Below are positions 13,501 to 24,475 of a stretch of DNA of 64,000 nt, piece by piece. This DNA is from Antitrichia curtipendula (lineage: Eukaryota; Streptophyta; Bryopsida; Hypnales; Leucodontaceae), in the NCBI GenBank assembly GCA_951230915.1, contig OX579635.1:33790001-33854000 (forward strand), given 5' to 3'. Made by a program: the position numbers and the translations under genes. The notes beneath the pieces were generated by a model. It searched no databases. It saw only the letters and a program-made list of their open reading frames with translations, and was not told the origin of the DNA. Position 1 is the stretch's first letter; each line of letters starts with the position of its first letter.

Positions 13501-14867
13501 CCTTGCTCCATTTTTTTTTGTATCTTTGCAAATTATTTAAATAAAGAATTTTACAACAAAGCGTATAAATTCTATTTATGATCTAAATTTTTTTCAACCT
13601 AATTCTTTCTAATTTCTACTTCTCCCTCTTGATTTTTCTCCAAATTAATTTTTTTTTCCCTTCTATTTTTGGGATACTTTAGAATTGTAATCTTTGACTT
13701 CTATTACTATTAATTATTTTTTAGGTACTCTAGGAATCAAACAAGTACTCAGTGAGTATATATTAAAGACTTCAAAACCTCATTTGGTCAATTATGCATA
13801 TTATAATCAATAATCTTTGTTTAATATGTAGTCAAACTTCTATTAGGGGGGGCAAATCAGTCTCTTAACTATACCCCAAGCTTTGAGTTGCAACTTAGAA
13901 CCTATACTTCTACTTCAAACACATACTTTCAACACAAATCACATGTACTTTTCACTCACTCTTGCTCCTTGGTCACTCAAGTATGGATATTTTTTACAAT
14001 CCTTTTATCTCTTCCTTAGATTAGATTTTTACCAAGCTTCAAGTGTTTTTTCAAACTCTACAACCTCAAATCTACAACACTAGTTGAGCTTTAATGCAAC
14101 TCCTACAATATATTTTAGTATGCATCAACTAATCTGATTAGCTCTTAGTTTATACTAGCTAATACAATCAATTAGTAAAAAACAACCAACACAAATCAAC
14201 CAACCTTATGATAGATTCCAATAGTAGCTTAAGGCATGCTTGGTTTCCAACCCGGATTCTCAAGCTTGGTTCTGCCTTGGTGCTCTGGTTTGTCCGTTAT
14301 ATTGGTGCTTTAGTTTATCCAATGGTGTTTATTCCTCTTTAATTTTTCTTTAAACTTTCAAATTTTATTTAATTAGTTAAAAAAAAATGTGTAGTCCCAA
14401 ATTTTTGTAATCAAGTTCTATAGTGCCCACGCCATACAATAAAAAATAGTCATTTTTTAACAAACAATAAATAGAGTCATGCCTTAATTCCAAGCAGTGG
14501 CCCTTGGGTCCGGAATACAAAAGGCCCATTTAAGACTGCCTGCATTTTTTTTGGATTGCCACAAAAAGAAAAAATGAAACTACCATAGAAATGTGACTAC
14601 GGTTGATGATTGCGGTAAAAATATGACTTGCAAATATGACTAGGCATTCCCCAAACATGTTCTTTGTGATCCCCAATGAAATACTTTGGCGTTCTTATAG
14701 GTTATATAATGTACGTTTGTCAAGTACAAGGCCAAAATATAACTAATAGTCATGTTTGCAATCATATTTTTCCCAAAGGCTTAGCCTCCAAGAATGTAAC
14801 TAACAACATTTGCTAGTCATCCTCAATTATACTTTCTAAGTCATAAAACAATCCACATATTGTAGTA
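10567..14867. mobile_element. Possible degenerate CACTA-like (En/Spm) non-autonomous element
   Basis: The left end starts CACTACAATAAAATGGGC, the hallmark CACTA terminus. The right end, read on the minus strand, starts TACTACAATATGTGG, one base off in the first ten. Both ends are flanked by ATT (10564-10566 and 14868-14870), the 3-bp target duplication expected for this superfamily. Motifs like TAGTCATAT and TATGACTA recur near both ends (10.58-11.1 kb, 12.15-12.28 kb, 14.6-14.85 kb), resembling subterminal repeats. A diverged direct repeat lies at 10854-10889 and 10972-11007. No transposase coding was found. Short ends and a 3-bp duplication can arise by chance in AT-rich DNA. Confidence 0.4.
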
Positions 14868-14870
14868 ATT

Positions 14871-16700
14871 AGGTTGAATTAGTGGCCACAATCAATGTCA
14901 CTTGGATGATGGTGATGGAGTGATTAGTAACTACAATAGGAACTTCGACTTTTTTAGTATAAATTCAATATAAGAAGTGATTTTTTTAGGTCTTCATGTT
15001 GTGGCCTTATTAGAAAATATTGTGACTATTTTAAGTAAGATGAAGAATGGACATCCATTATTAATTTTTTTTTTCGTTTAGATTTCAACTCAATTCTCTA
15101 CCATAAAGTTTTAACCCCTGAAGTCCCATTGGCCCTACGGGGGCCGAAATGCAATCTCGGGTATGCTCATTTAGTCTCAATATTGATTTTAATTTTTTGA
15201 ATCTTTTTGTAAAGCTAGAAAAACACATCTACTTCATGGAAATATAATTTTTATTTCAATCGGTGCCCGAGAACAAAAGTTACGGCACTATTAGCCAAAA
15301 CAAGAGGTTGGCGAGCAACTTTTAAAAAATTACAAGAAGTCAAAATTAAACTTTTAAAATATTTTTCCTTAAATATTATATTTTTGTCTACATGTGAAGC
15401 TTTGCTTTACTCTATTTGGACTAGTGATGCGAAAGTTATGGACAATTCTATTTTTGAGGCAATCTAAGCATCTTCTTCAAAAAATAACTTATAGAATTCA
15501 TTTAGAATGCAATTTTCACATTTTTTCAAAAAAAATTGGTTGGCAGGGTCAAATATGCTTGCTAGAATAATCTCACCATTGGAATTATTATGTTTCAATT
15601 CCATCTTAGAGGTATTAACAATTTAGTCTTTCTTTCAATATTAGACCTATTTCTACTTAACAATTTTATAAGGAATGAAAATCAAGCTTTTTTGGGGGGG
15701 ATTTTTTTTCCTAAACCTTCAATTCAATTCTTCAACATTATAAACTTTAAATTCAAGGAATATAGTGCTAAAAAATTCCACAAATATCGGTCAAAGTCAT
15801 CTGAAATTGCGGGCCAAAATTCAAAAAAATAAATTTGTTCCAACTTTGAATGCTAATATCTTTTAATCTATGCAGTCAAACTTCATGAAATTTTTATCAT
15901 ATGATCTAAGACAAGTCAAGTACAGTATCCTACGGTTAGATTCTATAAAAATTATTTTTTCTATTTTCTTGAGCAAATGCAACAGAAATGGCAGTTTTGA
16001 GCGTTTTTTGACAGAAGAATGACCTTGGGACTTTAGGCGTTAAACCTCAAAACTTTGTACATTGCAATACTTTAGGCTGAAAAGAATCAAAGTCTAAAAT
16101 CTTTGTATGGCGAGAAGCAAAGAAATTTTTTATTTGGACTATTAACACAAGCATCTTTCAATCTATTTTGTCAAAAAAAATTGGATTTCTTTTGTCACAC
16201 TTTTATACAAGTCTAATACAAGAAACTTTAGTTAGTTATAGAATTTTTAAATATTTTTCATCTTATCTTTTTTTCTCTAAAAATGTTAGAGTTCAAGTGC
16301 TTTTCTGATGAAATATAGTCCTAATCTTAGGCAAATTTTTTCATTTCTATTATACCCTACATCCAAATCAATTTCATAAATTTTTTAAACAAAATTTGAA
16401 GCATCTCCAAAAATTTGTTGACCAATATCCAAAAATAAAAAAAAATTATTTGAAGGTTTTAAAAAAAATTCTTTATTACTTGAAAATTAAAAAGTCACGT
16501 TACATGTCAAATAGTTTGAAGTCCAATTCAAAATTAAACACATATCAATACACAAGTTGGGATTGATCTAAAGGGAATAAATATGGACGAAATGATAGTT
16601 TGGATAAAAATGTGTAGGAATCTAACTAAAAGTGAACCTACAGTGATTTCTTACTAAAAAGATTGTCAAATGTAGAATTATATTGTTTTCATGAGATTCT
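14871..16700. other. AT-rich intergenic DNA, no gene seen
   Basis: Low-GC sequence with no credible coding region. One small GC-rich hairpin (GGCCC...GGGCC) lies near 15128-15143. The short ORF at 15590-15832 has biased AT-rich composition and no recognisable motif. Confidence 0.4.
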
Positions 16701-16730
16701 CCATCTTGGCACTTTCTCCAAACTGTTACC

Positions 16731-17286
16731 ATCCTAAACCCTAATCCTAGCCCTAAACAACATTCAGGGCTTCACCAGCACTACTGACTCTTCTCGTAGA
16801 CCGAGAAGATGCCGAATTCTCCAGATTCTCAGACAAAGTGCCGTATATTTTCTCATTCTACTGCAATTGCAGTTATCGCTGAATTGGTCGCAGAAATTTG
16901 TAGGAAATGATCGGGAGTGAAGTTCGGTGGGATGCATTGCAACGACGGGGCACGTTTCTTTGAACGGGTTGACTCGTGGCGCTGATGTTTGTTGCATCAA
17001 CATTTTGATGGTTCTATGCTTTGCAATGGCGCGTCTGTGAAGCCCGTGGATCGATTTAGCAATTGGATTTATAATGTAATGATTGCGGGATGATGTGATT
17101 CGTGATATGATGTGAGTGAAGTGATTGGAGAATTGTGTTTTGTAATGCTATGAACGAGCTCAGAGAGCTAGATTGTCGATCGAGTTTCGTACTTGTTTTT
17201 GAAGAGGTGAGGAGTATCCGTGGTGGCCATTTTTATGTGACACTCTTGCTGCGGTGCATCTCTTCGTGATCGTGGCTCCTGACAGA
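16731..17286 (+). promoter_or_regulatory. Upstream region of the CGI-58-like locus, with telo-boxes
   Basis: Composition shifts to higher GC here. A telo-box AAACCCTAA lies at 16736-16744, followed by CCCTAAAC at 16751-16758, about 540 bp before the predicted start codon. Telo-boxes are common plant promoter elements. The region probably served as promoter and 5' UTR of the downstream hydrolase gene. No clear TATA box was identified. Confidence 0.4.
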
Positions 17287-19974
17287 ATGAAAATGACCGC
17301 CAGTGAGGCGGCTACAGAGGCAGCGACGGAGCCTGCGCAACCGTCTTGGATGTCGACATGGCAGCAATACTTGCGCTGGTGCCCGACGTCGAAGCAAGAA
17401 GTGCTTTCTTCCGAGAATCGGCTGTTTAGTCTTCTCAAGTACTTTCTCTGCTTCACGATCATTGCAATGCGTCATGACATCTTCATCACAGGACCTCTTC
17501 CTCAACTCAGACGGCAATGCTGATCGAGAGACGAGTGAGTGAAGTAGCGTTTGAAGGATTTGTTGATCAGGGTTATAGTCGGAAGGGGCTTGTTTCCTTA
17601 TCTGCGGCTAGTTCCACATTCCACATTCATCCGCTGTAATCTAAATGACAAAGCACAAGGGATCGCAAAATCTTCGTTCAATCATGAATTGCGTCAAGTC
17701 ATGGTTTTCATAACAAAATTCCTGAAAGATCGCAGTCGGGCAATCTCTGGGGGCCAGAACTGCCTACGTCCAAGAGCAGGTGAATATTGGCTCTGGACCT
17801 CCTGGTTCCAAAGTGCGCTGGTTTCGATCGGTCAGCAATGAACCCCGCTTCATCAATACTATCATGTTTGAGAGAGAGAACGCGCCGACATTGGTTTTGG
17901 CACGGGTATGGCGCTGCGCAAGGGTACTTCTTTCGCAACTACGATGACCTTGCCCAACGGTTTCGAGTTCTCGCCATAGACCAGATCGGGTGACTTTTCT
18001 TTTCTCTTCCCGAGTTTTTGCCTTATGCACCATCCGCTTGAATCCACTTGAATTATGAACCGGTTGCCTGAATATTCATCGTATGGTATGCTATTGGTTG
18101 GAATTAGAATCAGCTGACTTGAAACTCGTCTGAATCTCAGATGCGGGGCTTCAAGCAGGCCAGATTTCACCTGCAAAAGCACCGAAGGTATTGCCCCCAG
18201 ATTCCGCGAAACTCAGGCTGCTCGAGTCATTGGTATCATTTATAATCTGCGCTGACTAGGTTCCGATTGATCATATTCTGAAAAGTGTAATTCAGATAGC
18301 GCCAAATTTGGTGTCACCGGAATCAGTGAAGAAGATTGCACGTTTTGGTCAAAAAATTATTATAATTGGACGAAAGAAAGCCCACTTATTACCTTTTGAA
18401 AACTGCCAAAAAGCATGGGGCTCAATTTGGGCTTCTTGGTCTTTTAGGGGTTAAGTTTTCTGTGTCGTAAGTGAAATTCTAAGCATGCTGCATGTATTTC
18501 TTTTTCTTTGTAGGAGAGTTTAAGAAGTGAATTTATTGCATCAACAGAGACCGAGTCCTGGTTTGTGGATTCTCTGGAAGAAGGGCGAAGGGCGAAGGGA
18601 CTGGATCGTTTCATCTTATTAGGGCATTCTCTCGGAGGATATGTGGCAACCCGGTACGCCCTCAAGGTCATTGTCAAATTCAGGCTTACTGAAGTCCATG
18701 ATTAATATTCCGCTTACAAAATTTCTCCGAGAATCACTCGGTAACTAGACTAAACAGAGATTGCACCAACTCGGAATATGCATGCACAGCATCCTGAGCA
18801 TGTCCAGCACCTTATCCTAGTGGGCGCAGCTGGATTTTCTGAGGAATCGGACAGGATCATTCAGTTCAGATCTACGTGGAGAGGCGCCGTCACAAATTTC
18901 ATGTGCGATTCCAATTTTACACCACAAAAGCTTGTAAGGTAAAGCTTCAGTTTACTCTTTCATAGCTCACCCAGTGTCTATTTTATGTTGCTATTTTATG
19001 TTGCGAGGATCACGTGAAACTATCATGAGCTTGCAATGGTGGTTTGTAGGGGGTATAGGTCCATGGGGACCTGCACTGGTTCGTAAATATGCAGGTGTGA
19101 GGTTCGGGACCTACGCCTCTGGCATCATGCTCAATGTGCAGGAGTCAAAGCTTCTCCTAGCTACTGCGATCTTCCTCTACTGTTGATGGTAGTTACAAGG
19201 TTCTACTATCATAATTCAAGTGTTGTTACCATTGCAGTGCCTTCTGTATGAGAGTAGCATAACTGACGTGCATGAATTGGTTACAGATTACTTGTTTCAC
19301 ACTTTGGCTGGAAGAGTGAGTGGAGAGCTCTGCTTGAGGTATGTCTTCTCGCACGGCGCTTTCGCTCGAACGCTACTTATTGCCAGGTATGTGAGTGAGC
19401 TGGTAGCATCACGCCGTTCTTCAGGGTAGAGAAAACTAGTACTGTTTGCGTCACTTTAGCATTTAACGTAGAGGAGTACGGCATTTGGAGTACAGTACAA
19501 TAGAGCCGTGGAGATGTTACTGAGGATGCAAGATTTATTGTTTACGACTGCGTATGAATTATTTATTTGATGACAGAGTGGGAGGTCTTCTCAGTGACAT
19601 GAACAACCTCACTACCAGCGATCCCAGAATACGTATATCGTATTTCGCGGGTACGCTACTCTGACTGCCTGCCAGGTGGCCGCTTCGGCGAATAGCAAAC
19701 GTAGTAGTAGGAGCCACTTCCTAGCTTTGCATAAAAGTGATAGAATTTTGCATAAATTTTATTTTCTTTGGTAAATGGCCAGTTGCGACAATTTTAAAAT
19801 TCTGGTAAATAAAATAGACTAATTTTTGTCTCACTTGCTCTGTGAAATTGCTAATTGTGAAGAACACCCTTGTTCATTGCTAGTAACATGTTTGTAGAAA
19901 TTGCGATTTGTGCAAGTTTGTTTGATTTAAGTATTACATGCAAATTGCCATATTCAGAAATGACACAGGAATTG

Positions 19975-20275
19975 AAAAAGACACAAACATAAACTGGAAA
20001 ACAGAAAAATGGCAATTGCAAAAGACAAACAGCATTTGGTAAATACATGGACATCATAAACACATGGACACTTGCAACAACACATACACAAACATAAGTT
20101 CACACACACAAACACTCTCATTAATATAACATCTGAACATAAGTAAACAGAAACACCAATAGAAACAAACACAAAACACAAACACAAACACAAAGATCCC
20201 AACATAAACACAAAGTAAACACAAACACAAAGATCCCAACATAGGTAAACACACAATCAACCCTAACATACCAAC
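19975..20275. repeat. CA-rich simple-sequence tract
   Basis: An imperfect repeat of ACAAACACAAAC-like words. The phrase CACAAAGATCCCAACATA occurs twice (about 20188-20205 and 20228-20245). The overlapping cysteine- and valine-rich minus-strand ORFs are artefacts of this composition, not genes. Confidence 0.75.
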
Positions 20276-20345
20276 ATAATCAACATAAAATCATCAAAGC
20301 CAACACTTGATTTGTAAACATAAATTTTCATTTATTTAAAAGTTC

Positions 20346-20410
20346 CACTAACAAGGGAATTGAACCCTTCTTGCTTAAAAAGCAAGACTGCCCAAATTGC
20401 AGTGTTAGTG
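20346..20410 (-). tRNA. tRNA-Lys(UUU)-like cloverleaf without a variable loop (tRNA-derived or pseudo-tRNA)
   Basis: On the minus strand the sequence folds as acceptor CACTAAC with GTTAGTG (7 bp), D stem CTGC with GCAG, anticodon stem CTTGC with GCAAG around loop TTTTTAA (anticodon TTT, lysine), and T stem AAGGG with CCCTT around TTCAATT. The B-box word GTTCAATTC fits GWTCRANNC. At 65 nt it is shorter than a normal tRNA: there is no variable loop and only one base between the acceptor and D stems, and the A box is poor. It lies 290 bp past the transposase stop. All four stems pair perfectly, so chance is unlikely, but function as a tRNA is doubtful. Confidence 0.45.
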
Positions 20411-20699
20411 AACCTGCACACCACTAAACACACAAGCCACATTAGAAAACAAAGTTAGAAGACAAAGTGTTGCTGCACCCCATGGTTGCTGAATCTCCTC
20501 GCACTTTAGGTGGTCAGATTCGTTGCCAAGCAGGTCCCAAACTCCCAGCTGTACTCTCTGATGTCAAGGAAAGTAACATGTTGGAGGTCAAACCCTAGCC
20601 TTATCTCATGAAAACTAAGGCCTCTAAAAGGGGGAGGATACTCATGTATAAAATAGGGAATCAGACATCTCCATGCCGTCCTACCTTAACGGCATTCTT

Positions 20700-23509
20700 C
20701 TAGGAATGAATAGCCTCCTTGTATGGAAAATTTTCCAAGGAATAATACTTTTGGCCAAACATGCAGACCACAAGCGGCAGATGTTTGCCTAGGCGGTTTC
20801 TGTGGCAAGATTTCAGAAATTTTAATGTTGAAAAACATCGCTCATCCTCCACCGACCCCAGCACCAAACAACAACCAATTTCTGCCAATTTGAAGTATTC
20901 GGAGATGAGCTTCCGCAGGTGCCGTGACTGAGACAAATCCCGCCAAAGCAAGATAACTGGATTCACTTTAGAAGTTGAAGAAAGAGTGGCATCACAATTT
21001 GCCTTCATCGTGACTTTAAAAAGCCCCTGTTGGTTTTCCAGGTTAGAACCAGACAAAAGCTCCGGGGCCGTGTAGCTGGTTTCCCCCGCCGTCCCTGCAC
21101 TCAGAAGTCGTGAGTGAGAATAATTTTTTTTCAGAATTGCCAAGTGCTCATTGAAACTTTCATCCGCACCCGGCTGCTTCCAGTACTGGGGATAAATTAT
21201 CCCAAACGCATCAAGCAATTCCTGCTGCGGGAAACGCCGGTCCAGCTCCTCGGAGAGAGACTGTGCGATCTCTGCCAAAGAGAACGAACAGCTGAGTCCA
21301 AAGCACTGAAAGCACAGAAACAACAAAACCAACGGAACAGCAAGCAAGAAGGGTACAAGCAAGCAACGGTACAGCAAGCAACAATACAAGCACAAGCAAG
21401 CAAGAACAAGCAAGGACTTCAAACTCACAAGAACTTCAAAGCACAAGCAACAATTCCAAACATGACAACCACCAACCCAAACAACCAACTTACACAGACC
21501 TCATTCCAGCAGAGGTGCTAGAGTCCTGGATATGATCACAATCCAAGAAAAAAAAAATTGAAGTTAGAAAAAAAAAAATTGAAGACAAAAAAAATGCAAA
21601 AAAAAAAAAAAAATGTGAAATATTTACCTGCAAACTGTCGCTGGATGGTGGCCTGCGTCTGAAGGAAGTCTTCCTCGGTGACGAAAATTTGATTCCCCGT
21701 CACCTTACAATGGCAACGAGCAAATACAGTGGTACATCCAAAATTATACATCAAGTGAAAGTCACCATTCTCCCCAGGTATGTCGCTCCACTGAAGAGGA
21801 ATGTCAACTGAAGAAAGAGAGATCAATTCTTGGTAACGGTTAAACTCGGGTGTGGAGAACACGGTGGATTCATCCACAAACATCCTAGCGAGATCAGCCT
21901 GGCAAACTTTAATCGCTTGCAAAAAATCGCATATGAAGATGTCTCGAGATTGGGAAAGCTTGATAAGGCAATGGACAGCATTCAAAAGCGGTATAAAGCA
22001 AGACAGTGACAGCAAAACCTCAATATCGACGAGGTAGTCAAAGTTCGTGGCCGCCGCAGCTGCACCGGCTTTGCTGCCTGCAGCCCCCGACATGTCCAGC
22101 CCCATCTTCACCATGAGGGTCTTGTACTCGGACATAATACGTTGAGCTGGGCTCCGCATAGATATCCATCGAGTTTCGACATTCCTCACCATTTTGTTGC
22201 CCTTAGTTTCCATGAGATCGGCCAGTTTTTGTAACTCTGACTGCCGCTTGTGGCTGCGGCAAAAATATGCATACAGTGACTGACAGAGAGCCTCTAGACG
22301 AGACACCATGGGGTAATTCGACAAAGTCTCAACAACCAAGTTAATGCGATGACTTGCACAACTGGCTCCAAGACAAAATGGTGCCCACTTCTCTCGGATT
22401 TGAGTCGTCACACCGGTTTTGGGGCCTTGGAAAGTACTTACCCCATCTGCCCCGAAAGACACCAACTTACCTGCGATTTCCTCACGACTAAGACCTCCCT
22501 CACCAACTAAAGCATGCATAATCACATCGGTGAGATGATCTGCAGTCCCACAGTCAGCCAAGCAAGAAAGATGCAACAAGTGCGGGACTCTTTCCCAAGA
22601 TTCTACAGCATAAACATGCACTCCAATCCATGAGGTATTGTCCACCGCCGTCACCTCATCAGCGCTAATGGAAACGTACCTAGCAGATTGAACCACAACT
22701 TTCATAGCAGACATGATACTAGCATGGAGATGTTCACTCATTTCCCACCCATAAGTTTCAGACCAGTGTTTCTTCGGTACGTTTTTTACCTTCAGGTGCC
22801 TTAGTAAGTATTGCTGGCGTTCATAATCAGACATCGGACGACCAAAACTAAGAACCTGAAACAAAGTAGAGAATTGTACTCCCTTTCTGCTGGCTTCACC
22901 CTCCAAGCCAGCCGCGAGCTGTTCCGCTACAGTACCAGCTAGGCGTCGCCCCGCCCACAATTTGTTGAAGGTAACATGTTTGTAGTCCCGCTTGATGTAC
23001 GTGTCGCCCTTCTTCAAATGAGGAAGGGGCTCGCCATCAAATTTGCACACACGCTTTCCCTCGTGCTTCTCAAGGTTGTCCCCTTTCGGCACTATGATTT
23101 TTCTTCTCCCACTAACGCTGCTGCAACTCTTACACACCACCCCAGTTAGATTGTCCGCAGCATCAAATTCCCCTTCGGCCCAGGTGAATTTACAAGCCGA
23201 AACCTCTTGCCACCTTCTCGTGATGGTGGACGGGGCAATTTTTCTTCTTTTGCGCGCCTTCGGGGTGTCCTTCTCCCGCGCATCGCTCACCTCCAGTGCC
23301 GGATCAGCCCGCTCTGCTGAGACCACAGTTGCCTCAGACATCGAGGGAAGCTGCGGGAAAGGACTAGTGACTGAATCCGTCAATCGTGTCTGTGAAATCA
23401 CTTGAACCTCCTGAGGCGTAGGCAAATACTTGGCCAACCCGTTCGCATTGCGTGAAGACCCGAACGTCCGCACGCGAAAGTTTTCCGGCAATCGCAACTT
23501 CGGCGCCAT
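20700..23509 (-). CDS. hAT superfamily transposase, two exons, apparently intact
   Basis: DNA-cutting and joining enzyme of a hAT transposon, acting on terminal repeats in the nucleus. Exons 21628-23509 and 21271-20700 join across a phase-1 GT-AG intron (donor GCAG|GTAAAT, acceptor TTGGCAG) to give 817 residues with no stop. In order: a basic region (KARKRRK, about 85-90); a BED-like zinc finger (CKSC at 126-129, H149, C155); the RNase H-fold with candidate acidic residues in ISADEVTAVDN (about 281-291) and SFGADGVSTFQG (about 351-362); SHRINLVV (about 386-393); TRWISM; and the C-terminal dimerisation region with EDERCFSTLKFLKSCHRNRLG. MAPKLRLPEN (23509) is taken as the start; the frame stays open 48 codons further upstream in low-complexity sequence. 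Intactness suggests the element was recently mobile. Confidence 0.88.
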
Positions 23510-23951
23510 CTGCACCCACACCCTCAACAACCCACAGCAGCGCACAGCAGAGCAAGAAGCCAAAGCAAGCGAGTGAAGCGACAGTGTATGCAAACACAAA
23601 AGCCAATTGAAAGAACAGCAGGAGCCAAAAAATATACCCGCCCGAATCAGCACGACCCAAACATTACGTGAAAGCTCAGAAAGTGAGAGACTGAGAGGGC
23701 GAGAGTTGAGAAATGAGTCTCACAGCGATCCGTAGTTCTTTATATTCAGCCTACGCACCGCAATTGAGCACTCCTGGTGCAGGAGCTCGTCAGCTCGCTG
23801 GGCAAGCATTCGCCAAATCACCAGGAGTCCAGGAGCCCAGAAACTGAATCCAACAGGCCACCAACCCGCGATCGCCGAAGCACCCAGCCGCCCCACCGAA
23901 ATTTCAAAATTCAAAGACGAACACAATCCAGGACTCCATTTCCCGATTGGA

Positions 23952-24209
23952 ATGAATGCGTGGGAGACAGGTGACTGCGGTGAGGCAAACGTCTCTCAAA
24001 TTTCCACTATAGACAGGAATTGGCGCTCCCAATTTCAGAAAACACAAATGGCGACGCGCAATCAAGGAGCGGCTGGAGCGCAAGCAATGGCGAACAACGT
24101 AACGTTACCAAACAATTCTAAAATCATTGCATACCCCAGAGCAGTTAATGCGGATCTAAGGAACGGTGGTACACTAATGAGCATTGAGCAACGAATCAGT
24201 GATTATTGA
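23952..24209 (+). CDS. Small ORF of unknown function upstream of the transposase
   Basis: An 85-codon plus-strand ORF, divergent from the transposase. Its second in-frame start gives a peptide beginning MATRNQGAAGAQAMANN and ending MSIEQRISDY. No family is recognised. It may be 5' element sequence, a captured gene fragment or chance; the local GC content makes chance ORFs more likely. Confidence 0.2.
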   Translation: MNAWETGDCGEANVSQISTIDRNWRSQFQKTQMATRNQGAAGAQAMANNVTLPNNSKIIAYPRAVNADLRNGGTLMSIEQRISDY

Positions 24210-24310
24210 ATACGTGAACGCCTCTGAGACTCTGAGCCTCTGAGGTTTAGCATCCCTGCAGGAACTCAAGTCGACCAACCCGCTAATCGGTGATGCAACA
24301 GGTACGTGAC

Positions 24311-24475
24311 GGCTGCGATCCCGACGGGGGAGATGGAGCCGATGCCTGCGACCCCGACAGCCGAGATGGAGCCGATGCCTGCGACCCCGACGGCGGAGAT
24401 GGAGCTGATGGCTGCGACCCCGACGGCGGAGATGGAGCTGATGGCTGCAACCCCGACGGCGGAGATGGAGCCAGC
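24311..24475. repeat. 33-bp minisatellite, five units
   Basis: Five consecutive 33-bp units (24311, 24344, 24377, 24410, 24443), differing by a few substitutions and each containing a GGAGATGGAGC block. Because 33 is a multiple of three, several frames stay open and would encode 11-residue repeats such as MPATPTAEMEP. It lies between the transposase 5' side and the next hydrolase exon. Coding is not supported by anything else. Confidence 0.9.

Noticed and set aside
17233..17542. Several overlapping ORFs on both strands
   Set aside because: Alternative frames of the first hydrolase exon; only the frame beginning MKMTASEA matches the family.
19954..20269. Cys/Val/Leu-rich minus-strand ORFs resembling membrane proteins
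   Set aside because: Caused by a CA-rich simple repeat read in reverse; no real protein signature.
21114..21521. 135-codon plus-strand ORF
   Set aside because: Antisense to transposase exon 2 and the intron; the glutamine-rich composition comes from a CAAG-type repeat in the intron.
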